DNA of 13,106 nt, from the NCBI GenBank assembly GCA_945947715.1, contig CAMEYZ010000042.1, forward strand, positions 1 to 13,106, written 5' to 3'. Origin of the DNA: an uncultured Clostridia bacterium (GTDB lineage Bacteria; Bacillota; Clostridia; Oscillospirales; Ruminococcaceae). Positions 7,132 through 13,106 of this stretch are shown here, piece by piece. The translations under genes and the position numbers were made by a program. The notes beneath the pieces were generated by a model. It saw only the letters and a program-made list of their open reading frames with translations. It had not been told where the DNA came from and made no database searches. How positions within the stretch are numbered: position 1 is the stretch's first letter; each line of letters starts with the position of its first letter.

Positions 7132-7443
7132 TTATGCGCCGTATGCCGCAATACCTTCGACCCTGACGTTTACCGCGCCTAACGCGATGCCCATCATGGA
7201 CAGGATATCGTCGCGGACCTTTTTCTGTATGTTTTCACAGACGTTTTTCGCCTTGCAGCTGTAGGTGAGCTTTACGCTCACGGTGACCTCAGGAAACTCC
7301 GAAGTCAGGTCCATTTTAACGGGACTTTTTCCGAAAAGTCCTCCGACTCCGTCAACGCTCATAACGGCATTCTTTATAACCGCTTCGATAACGTCCTCGG
7401 ATATCTTGAGACTTTTTATACCTGTTTCCGTTTTTCTATCCAT
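7132..7443 (-). CDS. yqhY: Asp23/Gls24 family protein, YqhY type
   Basis: A 103-residue soluble Asp23 (DUF322) protein. It shows the family pattern: LKISEDVIEAVIKNAVMSVDGVGGL (residues 11-35), a central VTVSVKLTYSC strand, then a helix IQKKVRDDILSMMG and the closing strand VNVRVEGI. There is no signal peptide or membrane segment. In Bacillus and many Firmicutes a YqhY gene stands immediately before nusB, often behind accB-accC; YqhY has been linked there to control of fatty-acid synthesis, and the same role here is only inferred. The acc genes are absent and the gene has its own strong promoter. ATG at 7443 follows GGAAGGAATGA, about ten bases away. It is separated from nusB by about 155 bases containing a terminator-like hairpin. 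Confidence 0.88.
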   Translation of the reverse strand: MDRKTETGIKSLKISEDVIEAVIKNAVMSVDGVGGLFGKSPVKMDLTSEFPEVTVSVKLTYSCKAKNVCENIQKKVRDDILSMMGIALGAVNVRVEGIAAYGA

Positions 7444-7491
7444 GTTATTTCATTCCTTCCGAATTTGTTAACTTATGTAATGCAGGTATAA

Positions 7492-7518
7492 CTGTAAAAG
7501 ATTTACAGAAAGCTTTCT
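7492..7518 (-). promoter_or_regulatory. Palindrome and hairpin in the YqhY-gene leader
   Basis: Two adjoining inverted repeats lie between the predicted transcription start (near 7531) and the start codon. AGAAAGCTTTCT (7507-7518) is a perfect 12-base palindrome. CTGTAAA-TCT-TTTACAG on the coding strand (7508-7492) is a perfect 7-bp stem with a three-base loop. They overlap by two bases, so as RNA they would compete. No T run follows, so this is not a standard terminator. They could be an operator or a leader control element. Confidence 0.45.
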
Positions 7519-7568
7519 TAAAACAACTCACATTACTATTATAACAAATTTTTTCAGATAAAACAACT
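7519..7568. repeat. 10-mer direct repeat flanking the YqhY-gene promoter
   Basis: TAAAACAACT occurs at 7519-7528 and 7559-7568 (AGTTGTTTTA on the coding strand), exactly 40 bases apart. The upstream copy covers the -35 hexamer and the downstream copy falls just after the predicted transcription start. The spacing is about four helical turns. This layout would suit a repressor that binds both sides of the promoter, but it is seen only in the sequence. Confidence 0.4.
7538..7566 (-). promoter_or_regulatory. Strong sigma-A promoter for the YqhY-type gene
   Basis: On the minus strand the -35 is TTGTTT (7566-7561), the spacer is 17 bases (7560-7544) and the -10 is a perfect TATAAT (7543-7538) with an extended TG one base before it. 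The predicted start is near 7531, giving a leader of about 88 bases before the ATG at 7443. The -35 directly abuts the spoIIIAH stop codon, with no terminator between, so sporulation transcripts could read into this gene. Confidence 0.85.
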
Positions 7569-8115
7569 ACTTTACCTCAAAAATTCTGATATTTTCCGCA
7601 GAAATTGTCACCTCACTTAACAATATATCCTTTATTTTAGCTGCATCCTCGGGAGTAAGCCCGTCTGTGCGGACAACAATGTTTGCGGTCTCGCCGTCAA
7701 GGTATACAACACAGTCCTCAAAGCCCTGTGCCTTCACCAGTGATTCTATCTTTGCCTCACTCTCAGAAAGCTGGGTAAGATTTACAGCTTCGGCAGTATA
7801 AGCGGCGTCCTCCTCGGAGGAAATATCTCCGCCATTTAGCATTGCGGAAAGAGTTTCCACTGCCTCATCACGGGAGGTCATGCGTGAAAGCCTTGCCTGA
7901 GAGAAATAGTCTATTTCGTCGGCGGAGCCTGTGTTCACATAAGCGGCGTCGCCGTAGTTGACTGTTTTTGAATCTGCGGCTGTAGCGGTATCGTCGGCGA
8001 GGCTCTTTTCCGCTGCGGAGAAGGCGTAGTTCATGTAAACGGCAATTCCCAGGATAAGGGTCAGGCATGCGAGAATGATGTGTTTTTTTCCGATTATCAA
8101 GGTTGGTTTTCTCAT
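7567..8115 (-). CDS. spoIIIAH: Stage III sporulation protein AH
   Basis: A 182-residue bitopic membrane protein with a short cytoplasmic N-terminus, one transmembrane segment (about residues 11-30) and a long extracytoplasmic part. The C-terminal domain (about 95-182) has the YscJ/FliF-like ring-building fold pattern: ETLSAMLNGG, EAKIESLVKAQGFEDCVVYLDGE, ANIVVRTDGLTPEDAAKIKDI and a closing VTISAENIRIFEV. SpoIIIAH sits in the mother-cell engulfing membrane and binds SpoIIQ of the forespore across the intermembrane space. The usual FliF-like features and length are kept. ATG at 8115 has AAAGGA about nine bases ahead. It is the last gene of the operon, ends in TAG, and abuts the next promoter. 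Confidence 0.95.
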   Translation of the reverse strand: MRKPTLIIGKKHIILACLTLILGIAVYMNYAFSAAEKSLADDTATAADSKTVNYGDAAYVNTGSADEIDYFSQARLSRMTSRDEAVETLSAMLNGGDISSEEDAAYTAEAVNLTQLSESEAKIESLVKAQGFEDCVVYLDGETANIVVRTDGLTPEDAAKIKDILLSEVTISAENIRIFEVK

Positions 8116-8142
8116 AATATCATTTCCTTTCTGAGTAAATAA

Positions 8143-8646
8143 TTATTCCATTTTCACAACGCATATGCGGTTTGAGGGCAATCCCAGCGCCACTGAAACA
8201 GCCTCGTATACCTTTTCGCAGACCTGAGAATTACCTCCGCCCTCGCATACGATGACCGCTCCCGTCACGGCAGGAGAATTGACCTTTGTGACTATCCCCC
8301 CTTTGTCTGCGATAACATATTCACGCTGCTGTCTGTCAGCAGAGGTGTCGGTCTCCTCGGCATATACGTACTCCTCCGATGAGGACAGCGTTATCATCAC
8401 CCTTACATCTCCCACCCCCTGTATCCCCGAAAGTATTTCTTCAAGACGCTTTTCAAGCCTCGCCTCGTAGGCGTCGTTCTGACTGAAAGCCTCTGCGTCG
8501 GAATTTTTTTCAGGGACTTCCTCACTACTTCCGCCGGAAAATACTATCAGCAGCATGCCTATCACCCCGACTATCACTGCTCCGTAAATGAATTTCCTGT
8601 TCTGCGGAAGCTTTTTGATAAGCTCCATTATCTTATCCATTTTCAT
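8143..8646 (-). CDS. spoIIIAG: Stage III sporulation protein AG
   Basis: A 167-residue single-pass membrane protein (TM about residues 18-37, then SGGSSEE). Its extracytoplasmic ring-building domain (about 57-165) resembles EscJ/PrgK, and Bacillus SpoIIIAG forms a large ring in the mother-cell membrane of the SpoIIIA–SpoIIQ channel. Typical segments are LEKRLEEILSGIQGVGDVRVMITL (64-87), a variable loop with EEYVYAEE, then GGIVTKVNSPAVTGAVIVCEGG (116-137) and VYEAVSVALGLPSNRICVVKM. ATG at 8646 has AAAAGG seven bases before it; a second in-frame ATG at 8640 would change only two residues. The start overlaps the end of spoIIIAF by 14 bases. Confidence 0.95.
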   Translation of the reverse strand: MKMDKIMELIKKLPQNRKFIYGAVIVGVIGMLLIVFSGGSSEEVPEKNSDAEAFSQNDAYEARLEKRLEEILSGIQGVGDVRVMITLSSSEEYVYAEETDTSADRQQREYVIADKGGIVTKVNSPAVTGAVIVCEGGGNSQVCEKVYEAVSVALGLPSNRICVVKME

Positions 8647-9118
8647 CAGCCTGCCTTTTCACATAGATGGTCACGTCCTCTCCGACAGCATTTTTAAGAG
8701 CCTCCATAGCGAAGACATATTCGGAATAATAATCCGAAAGACTTGCTGTGACTTCATTAATATATATGCTGCCGTTTTCGGAAATATCAATCCTTGAAGA
8801 AACCTCCGCGCCCAAAATGCCCTTTTCCTTCAGATAATTCTCCAGAGTGCGGTTAAGATTTTTCTCCGCCGCAGCTATAAAATAATCATCAGCGCTCGTG
8901 GCGGTGCTTTCCGTGACTGCCACAGAGCCTGCGGATATTTCAGAAAGCTCGGAAAAATCCCCCTTCATTATCCCGGTAGCTGCCGTGACAATGAATATCG
9001 CTCCCAAAATCAGCTTTAGCTGCCCCTCGCACTTTCCGTCGGGAACAGCCATTCCCAGCGCAGCAGATATTATCGAAATAAAGCAGGCGGAAAGTATAAT
9101 GCTTTTTATCGTTTCCAT
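8633..9118 (-). CDS. spoIIIAF: Stage III sporulation protein AF
   Basis: A 161-residue protein with two N-terminal transmembrane segments (about residues 5-22 and 34-50, separated by AVPDGKCEGQL) and a soluble C-terminal domain of about 100 residues, the typical SpoIIIAF layout. Its ring-building C-terminal domain ends IYVKRQADENG. An in-frame ATG at 9133 overlaps the spoIIIAE stop (ATGA). The ATG at 9118 is preferred because AAAGGA lies six bases before it and METIKSIILS fits the family start. Either form leaves the domains unchanged. It is part of the mother-cell channel complex; its exact role is unknown. Confidence 0.92.
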   Translation of the reverse strand: METIKSIILSACFISIISAALGMAVPDGKCEGQLKLILGAIFIVTAATGIMKGDFSELSEISAGSVAVTESTATSADDYFIAAAEKNLNRTLENYLKEKGILGAEVSSRIDISENGSIYINEVTASLSDYYSEYVFAMEALKNAVGEDVTIYVKRQADENG

Positions 9119-9129
9119 AGCTTTTCCTT

Positions 9130-10287
9130 TCATGACGGATTCTGTACCATAAGTATCCCCGTTGATATGATAAGCAGCGCTCCAAAGCAGAGCAGTATCC
9201 CCAACGCCATGCCAATGACCGACGAGGTGTTTTTCAGCAGCTTTACCAGCCTATCCTGTCCGAGTATCTCCGAAACGGCACAGCCTATATTCACTGCAAG
9301 ATAAAGTGCCGCCGCCTCCAGCGCAGGAGGAAGCACCGTAAGAGCTATCGCCGTGATGCCATATATCCCCGCAGCGCTGCGGAGCAGCCCCAGACAGGAC
9401 CGCACCGTGCCATAGGTATCGGACAAGGCTCCGCCCACCACCGGGATAAAATTCGATACAGCAAGCTTTGCCGCCTTGACACCTATGCTGTCAGCGGCAG
9501 TGCCCACGCTGCTCTGAAGGGAGGTCATTCCTGTGAAAATGGTCATGACCGCGATTATGAGAAAGGTACAGCACTTGTTTATCAGCGCAGTGATGCTACC
9601 AAGTGAATACTGCGTATTTATGCCATCTGCGATGCCCAGCGCCATGCAGGAGGACATCAGCGGCAGCATAATATTCGATGCCAGCTGAACAGCGCCCTCC
9701 GCTGCGCCGATAATGGTCATGTTGTAGACTGCCGCACTTGTGACAGCGCCCGAGGAAGCGGCTATTCCCGCATACACAGGAACGTATGCCAGCATAAACA
9801 CTCCCCCCGCCTTTATGGTGGCAGCGATGTTATTAAGACACTCCGATACAGGCACAGCCACTACAGCCGCTGTCACCATAACAGAGACCATTCCGTAAAC
9901 CGTTTTAAGCCTGCTGTCAGGCACTGTTTCCGAAAAGGACGACACTGCAGAGGACAGCACAGCAGCTGCAATGACCAGCCCGAGAGTTTTCATGGGATAT
10001 TTCAGCTTTTCCCCGAATTTTTCCAGGATATAGCTTATGACCTCCCCGAAGGATATCTCAGTAAACTCCCCTGCGTCGTCCATAGACACGCCGTTTTCGT
10101 AAAGTATTTCCCCCGCCTCATCAGGAACAGCGGAGTATATGCCGCTGTCGTCGATGCCCAGCGAGGAATAAAGCTCAGCGGGGTCTATCCCGGAATAGCT
10201 GTCCTCGTTTTCCTCCGCCGAGCAGAATATCCCCGAAAAAAGTCCGATAATAAGTATCATAACTGCCGTTACTGCCGTTTTTTTCAT
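9130..10287 (-). CDS. spoIIIAE: Stage III sporulation protein AE
   Basis: A 385-residue polytopic membrane protein. It begins with a signal-like segment (MKKTAVTAVMILIIGLF, ending near FCSAEE), an acidic extracytoplasmic stretch (about 22-75), then about seven or eight hydrophobic segments. These include LGLVIAAAVLSSAVSSF, VYGMVSVMVTAAVVAVPV, GVFMLAYVPVYAGIAA and a final ALGILLCFGALLIISTGIL. The motif SNFIPVVGGALSDTYGT, highly characteristic of SpoIIIAE, is present. SpoIIIAE is thought to be a membrane component of the sporulation channel. A GTG at 10296 sharing a base with the spoIIIAD TAG stop is an alternative start; I chose ATG at 10287 because AGTGGA lies just before it and the signal-like segment then starts normally. 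Confidence 0.93.
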   Translation of the reverse strand: MKKTAVTAVMILIIGLFSGIFCSAEENEDSYSGIDPAELYSSLGIDDSGIYSAVPDEAGEILYENGVSMDDAGEFTEISFGEVISYILEKFGEKLKYPMKTLGLVIAAAVLSSAVSSFSETVPDSRLKTVYGMVSVMVTAAVVAVPVSECLNNIAATIKAGGVFMLAYVPVYAGIAASSGAVTSAAVYNMTIIGAAEGAVQLASNIMLPLMSSCMALGIADGINTQYSLGSITALINKCCTFLIIAVMTIFTGMTSLQSSVGTAADSIGVKAAKLAVSNFIPVVGGALSDTYGTVRSCLGLLRSAAGIYGITAIALTVLPPALEAAALYLAVNIGCAVSEILGQDRLVKLLKNTSSVIGMALGILLCFGALLIISTGILMVQNPS

Positions 10288-10295
10288 ACATTCCA

Positions 10296-10682
10296 CTATC
10301 CTATCAGTCCTGCGGCAATATCCGCAATTTTTTCCAGAAGAGGCAGCGCCATTACTGCCATAGCTATCCTCCCCGCCGTTTCCGCCTGAACAGCGAGGGT
10401 ATTTTCTCCGCTGTCACGGCATATCCCCGCAGCAAGTCCAGTGAGAAAGCACACTCCCGCCGATTTGTACAGGATATTTATGTACTGCTCGTCCGCGCCT
10501 ATCTTCTCGTACAGCATGTTGATGAAATCCACCAGCGGAGACAGCGCCAGTACGGACAGCGAGGTTATTATCACAGCAGCGGCAGCGGTTATCATCACGC
10601 CGTATTCCCTGCCCGTCTTGTCGAATATGCGGCAGATGACCGCCGCCGAGATACAAAGTCCTGCAATAGCCGAAAGCTTCAT
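10296..10682 (-). CDS. spoIIIAD: Stage III sporulation protein AD
   Basis: A 128-residue hydrophobic protein with four likely transmembrane segments (about residues 3-19, 28-50, 66-90 and 103-126) and few charges, as in SpoIIIAD. Typical pieces are KTGREYGVMITAAAAVII, YINILYKSAGVCFLTGLAAGICRDSGE and an AVQAETAGRIAMAVMALPLLEKI helix. It belongs with SpoIIIAC to the small membrane part of the channel complex. ATG at 10682 has TAGGAA about nine bases before it and follows the spoIIIAC stop by 10 bases. It ends in TAG, which matters for interpreting the TAG inside spoIIIAA. Confidence 0.94.
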   Translation of the reverse strand: MKLSAIAGLCISAAVICRIFDKTGREYGVMITAAAAVIITSLSVLALSPLVDFINMLYEKIGADEQYINILYKSAGVCFLTGLAAGICRDSGENTLAVQAETAGRIAMAVMALPLLEKIADIAAGLIG

Positions 10683-10692
10683 AGCATCATTC

Positions 10693-10887
10693 CTACAGTC
10701 CGAAGGCAGCTCTTATAGTGTCGAACAGCTCCGATATCTCGTTGATGATAAGTCCCAGCACCACTATAAGTCCCGCGATAGTCACCATAAGAGCCTGCTC
10801 GTCCCTCTCCGCCTTTTTTAGCAGAAGATTAAGCACCGCCACGATTATTCCAATTCCTGCAATTTTAAAAATGAGATCTATTTCCAT
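10693..10887 (-). CDS. spoIIIAC: Stage III sporulation protein AC
   Basis: A 64-residue, two-helix membrane protein. It opens MEIDLIFKIAGIGIIVAVLN (first TM about 5-23), has a charged KKAERDEQA turn and a second segment VTIAGLIVVLGLIINEI followed by LFDTIRAAFGL. This is the highly conserved SpoIIIAC pattern and length. ATG at 10887 has AAGGA about nine bases ahead, and the gap after the spoIIIAB stop is 12 bases. It ends in TAG. Confidence 0.95.
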   Translation of the reverse strand: MEIDLIFKIAGIGIIVAVLNLLLKKAERDEQALMVTIAGLIVVLGLIINEISELFDTIRAAFGL

Positions 10888-10899
10888 TGTTATCAGTCC

Positions 10900-11409
10900 T
10901 TAAATCAGTATAACAGCTGCAAAGAGTCCCGCTGTCACTCCCAGTATGCGGTACAGCCTTCCCTTTTCTCTGCGCTCGCTGTCTGCCTCGGTAATGAGCT
11001 CACGAAGAGCCTCTCTCTGAGCCGAAAGACCTTCAAGCTGTCCCTGTACATCGGTAGAACCGAGAGTCTCCCCCAGCTCCTCTAATATGGCCTTTTCCTC
11101 CGCCTGTATGTATTCAGGGGGAGCTTTTTCCAGGCAGTCCTTCCATAGCTCACGGATATTGAGACTGCCGCTGTCAAGCTCACTGTTTATGTCCGACAGA
11201 AAGGAAAGTCGTCCGAGCCGCTTGTCCTCGGCAGCAGCGCAGATAATATCCTCCAGCGGAGAAGCGGTCTGTCTTATCATAGCCGCCGCCTTGCCGATAA
11301 ATCGGTCAATCTCGCAGAGCACTGCACATCTGCCCGACAGTCTGTCAGCCATTGCTGCCCCTGTCATTGCAGACATTATTATTATCAATATCAAGCCTAT
11401 GTTTTTCAT
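10900..11409 (-). CDS. spoIIIAB: Stage III sporulation protein AB
   Basis: A 169-residue protein with an N-terminal transmembrane segment (about residues 3-21), a helical cytoplasmic body and a C-terminal transmembrane segment (about 151-169). This is the usual SpoIIIAB layout, whose body has been compared to type II secretion GspF. Characteristic parts are GRCAVLCEIDRFIGKAAAMIR (26-46), PLEDIICAAA (51-60), ALRELITEADSERREKGRLYR (134-154) and the final hydrophobic LFAAVILI. The frame is open upstream to 11598, but ATG at 11409 with GGAG eight bases before it gives the family N-terminus. The first 65 bases overlap the 3' end of the spoIIIAA frame, a longer overlap than is usual. The gene itself is intact. 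Confidence 0.93.
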   Translation of the reverse strand: MKNIGLILIIIMSAMTGAAMADRLSGRCAVLCEIDRFIGKAAAMIRQTASPLEDIICAAAEDKRLGRLSFLSDINSELDSGSLNIRELWKDCLEKAPPEYIQAEEKAILEELGETLGSTDVQGQLEGLSAQREALRELITEADSERREKGRLYRILGVTAGLFAAVILI

Positions 11410-12298
11410 AATATTCTCCAATGTTGATGATTTTTTCCACCGAGCCGCTTTTAATAAAGGCCGAGTATTCAAAAACTCCCATATCCACGAGACGTCGGAT
11501 ATTTTTCCTGCGAAAGATATCCTCGGCAGAGCCTCCATGAACTGAGGCGGCAATGCGCACTCCACAGCCGAAAGCCGACTCAATGGCGGCAATATCATCA
11601 GCCGCGCCGATCTCGTCGCATATTATGAACCTCGGTGACATCACCCTGACAGCTGCATTTATTCCGTCAGCCTTGGAAAATCCGCTGAACACGTCTGTGT
11701 TGATACCCACATCATTTCTCGGTCTTCCTCTTACGCAGGCAGCAATCTCGCAGCGCTAGTCGATTAGGGACACGCTGTACTTCACTCCCAGCTGTCGGCA
11801 GAGGTCACGGAGAACGGTAGTTTTTCCGCTGGCAGGCTCCCCGCACAGGAGTATGCTCTTAGGCTTCGGCTTCATGACATCACGCATTATCTTGTCCGCA
11901 GCGCCAATACACTGCCTTGCTATGCGAAAATTTATCCCCGAGATATCGCGCACAGTTTCCAGCCGACCTCCACTTGTGACAGCTGTTCCGCAAATACCGG
12001 CCCTGTGACCGCCTGCCACGGTGATAAAGCAGCTTGCTATCTGAGCGGTATGGCTGTGAATGGAATACTGGCAGACCGAATCGAATACCCGTCTTATGTC
12101 GTCAGCGGTGACCTCGATTGCCTTAGTGCTGTCAGGAGAAAGCTCCCCGGAGGACAGCAGATAGAATATCCCCTTTGAATGGACCACCGCCGCAGGACGG
12201 CCTGTCCGCAGACGTATTTCCCAGATGTCGCTGCTTTTTACCTGTGCAAGAGCAGAAGCTATCCTTGCCGGAAAATACTGAATTATTTCACTGTCCAT
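11345..12298 (-). pseudogene. spoIIIAA: Stage III sporulation protein AA (secretion-type ATPase), interrupted by in-frame TAG
   Basis: The frame encodes a 317-codon SpoIIIAA, the mother-cell AAA/secretion-type ATPase of the SpoIIIA–SpoIIQ channel, needed in Bacillus for late forespore sigma-G activity. N-terminal signs are EIRLRTGRPAAVV (27-39), VTADDIRRVF (63-72), QYSIHSHTAQIASCFITVAGGHRAGICGTA (77-106) and Walker A GEPASGKT (153-160). Codon 181 (11758-11756) is TAG. The same frame then continues as RCEIAACVRGRPRNDVGI, MSPRFIICDEIG (Walker B, Asp228-Glu229) and ASVHGGS. Family proteins read D-E-R at this point, so one GAG-to-TAG change explains it; there is no frameshift. Without read-through the product lacks Walker B. 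Causes could be a true nonsense mutation, a sequencing error or a strain variant. ATG at 12298 is preferred over TTG at 12307; GAAAGGGG lies ahead. Confidence 0.9.
11756..11758 (-). other. In-frame TAG codon inside spoIIIAA
   Basis: The minus strand reads ATC GAC TAG CGC TGC GAG. The preceding and following codons translate in one frame as SLID then RCEI, the two sides of the conserved D-E-R-x-E-I block of SpoIIIAA, so the TAG replaces a Glu codon. The next possible in-frame start is a GTG at 11710, with AGAGGA about 15 bases before it; re-initiation there would yield only a Walker-B fragment. Confidence 0.93.
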
Positions 12299-12334
12299 GC
12301 TGTTCAAAATCCCCTTTCGGTAATGATTTATTTA

Positions 12335-12363
12335 ATTCTATGACCAGGCGGGGGAAAATATTC
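12335..12363 (-). promoter_or_regulatory. Sigma-E (mother-cell) promoter of the spoIIIA operon
   Basis: The minus strand carries GAATATT (12363-12357), a 14-base spacer (12356-12343) and CATAGAAT (12342-12335). This closely matches the sigma-E consensus known from Bacillus (KMATATT, 14-15 bases, CATACAMT), differing by one base in the -10. Transcription would start near 12328, about 30 bases before the spoIIIAA ATG. It lies just after the ispG terminator, as expected for an independently controlled sporulation operon. Confidence 0.82.
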
Positions 12364-12370
12364 CTGAAAT

Positions 12371-12407
12371 AAAAAACGACAGCTGCTAACATTCCGCAGC
12401 TGTCGTT
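12371..12407 (-). terminator. Intrinsic terminator of ispG
   Basis: The coding strand has AACGACAGCTGC (12407-12396), a nine-base loop (12395-12387) and GCAGCTGTCGTT (12386-12375): a perfect 12-bp stem. It runs on into TTTTATTTC, giving six T's counting the stem end. It begins 28 bases after the ispG stop and separates the isoprenoid gene from the sporulation operon. Confidence 0.93.
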
Positions 12408-12434
12408 CAGACAGATAATATTCAACTTAATTCG

Positions 12435-13106
12435 TTACAGCTTTTCTATCTCCTCCATAAGAGCCGAGACTATCTCATTTTCTGGGACCTTCCGGAGTAT
12501 CTCGCCCTTGCGGAAGATAAGTCCGCAGCCGTCCCCGCCTGCCGCTCCGATGTCGGCTTCACGTGCTTCGCCGGGGCCGTTCACGATGCAGCCCATAACA
12601 GCCACGGTGATATCCTTGTGGATATTTCTCACCCTATCCTCGACCTCCTTAGCGAGAGAGACCAGGTCTATCTTAGTCCGTCCGCAGGTGGGACAGGACA
12701 CAAGACGAACTCCGCTGCCCTTTCCCACGGCTGATAAAATGTCCTTAGCAGCATATATTTCCTTAACAGGGTCATCTGTGAGAGAAACTCTGATAGTCTC
12801 GCCGATACCGTCACAGAGCAGCGAGCCTATCCCCACAGCAGATTTTATTATTCCCATTCTTTCGGTGCCAGCCTCAGTCACTCCCAGATGAAGCGGATAT
12901 GCGCAGCTTTCCGCCATAAGACGATAAGCCCTTATCATGGTAGGCACATCGGAGGATTTTATGGAAATGACTATATCATCAAAATCACAGTCCTCCAGCA
13001 TTTTAGCATGACCGAGAGCGCTTTCAACGAGAGCCTCTGCAGTAGGAGCGCCATATTTAGCAAGAAGCTCCTTTTCGAGAGAGCCGGAATTAACGCCTAT
13101 ACGTAT
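12435..13106 (-). CDS. ispG: 4-hydroxy-3-methylbut-2-en-1-yl diphosphate synthase, C-terminal part (runs off window)
   Basis: The last 223 codons of IspG (GcpE), the [4Fe-4S] enzyme that reduces MEcPP to HMBPP in the MEP isoprenoid pathway. The fragment enters in frame at the window edge with IRIGVNSGSLEKELL, the conserved TIM-barrel segment, and continues DIVISIKSSDV, YPLHLGVTEAG and GIGSLLCDGIGETIRVSLT. The iron-sulfur domain has VSCPTCGRTKIDL (two ligand Cys) and VMGCIVNGPGEAREADIG (third Cys and the conserved Glu that completes the cluster). The frame continues unbroken past the first in-window ATG (13001), so that ATG is internal. The 5' portion, and probably dxr or rseP in many Clostridia, would lie to the right. 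A strong terminator follows the stop. Confidence 0.97.
   Translation of the reverse strand: MRIGVNSGSLEKELLAKYGAPTAEALVESALGHAKMLEDCDFDDIVISIKSSDVPTMIRAYRLMAESCAYPLHLGVTEAGTERMGIIKSAVGIGSLLCDGIGETIRVSLTDDPVKEIYAAKDILSAVGKGSGVRLVSCPTCGRTKIDLVSLAKEVEDRVRNIHKDITVAVMGCIVNGPGEAREADIGAAGGDGCGLIFRKGEILRKVPENEIVSALMEEIEKL

Noticed and set aside
11410..11598. Longer N-terminus for SpoIIIAB starting at 11598
   Set aside because: It would overlap spoIIIAA by over 250 bases and place extra residues before the normal N-terminal transmembrane segment.
11756..11758. General TAG recoding (alternative code or pyrrolysine)
   Set aside because: TAG is the natural terminal codon of spoIIIAC, spoIIIAD and spoIIIAH in the same operon, and a conserved Glu is expected at this site.
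11345..12298. Frameshift as the cause of the spoIIIAA break
   Set aside because: The codons before and after the TAG are in the same frame and the family block continues directly, so a substitution, not an indel, is needed.
1..13106. CRISPR arrays, tRNA or rRNA genes, insertion sequences, phage or defence genes
   Set aside because: No regularly spaced repeats, no cloverleaf-like sequence, no transposase or integrase motifs; nearly all sequence is covered by recognisable housekeeping and sporulation genes.

Overview
The window reads as a chromosomal segment of a spore-former-type Clostridia bacterium, most like the Ruminococcus/Oscillospiraceae group. The reasons are a complete spoIIIA operon, a divergent PAP2 gene and a TsaD/Kae1 paralog among housekeeping genes, strong AAAGGA-type ribosome binding sites and dense co-directional packing. 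Every convincing gene lies on the minus strand, so transcription runs from high to low coordinates. The layout resembles the classic Bacillus order spoIIIA–accBC–yqhY–nusB–folD–xseAB–ispA–dxs–tlyA. Here no accB, accC or folD is present. A TsaD-like gene sits where folD would be, and a PAP2 gene sits between ispA and dxs.

Right edge (12371-13106): the 3' part of ispG (last iron-sulfur step but one of the MEP isoprenoid pathway) ends at a textbook intrinsic terminator. Next (7567-12363): a near-consensus sigma-E (mother-cell) promoter, then spoIIIAA-AB-AC-AD-AE-AF-AG-AH, the mother-cell half of the SpoIIIA–SpoIIQ channel. The ATPase gene spoIIIAA is interrupted by an in-frame TAG at a codon expected to be a conserved Glu. 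This separates Walker A from Walker B, while the seven downstream genes are all open. TAG is the ordinary terminal stop of spoIIIAC, spoIIIAD and spoIIIAH, so general TAG recoding is unlikely.

Middle (6991-7566): directly against the spoIIIAH stop lies a strong sigma-A promoter (perfect TATAAT, 17-bp spacer, extended TG). It drives a small Asp23/Gls24 (YqhY-type) gene, whose leader carries a palindrome, a hairpin and a direct repeat. A terminator-like hairpin with a T run lies between that gene and nusB and may act as an attenuator.

Left part (1-6974): a tightly coupled housekeeping operon of nusB, a TsaD-like (peptidase M22 family) gene, xseA, xseB, ispA, a divergent PAP2 phosphatase gene, dxs, tlyA and the start of nadK. 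Most neighbours overlap by 1-11 bases or are separated by fewer than 25, which implies translational coupling. Functionally the run joins transcription antitermination, exonuclease VII, isoprenoid precursor and prenyl diphosphate synthesis, rRNA/ribosome methylation and NADP supply.

No tRNA, rRNA, CRISPR array, insertion sequence or phage gene is visible. No gap longer than 300 bases lacks a gene. I found no clearly new system. The most notable points are the nonsense codon in spoIIIAA, the TsaD paralog, and the regulatory structures around the YqhY-type gene and nusB.
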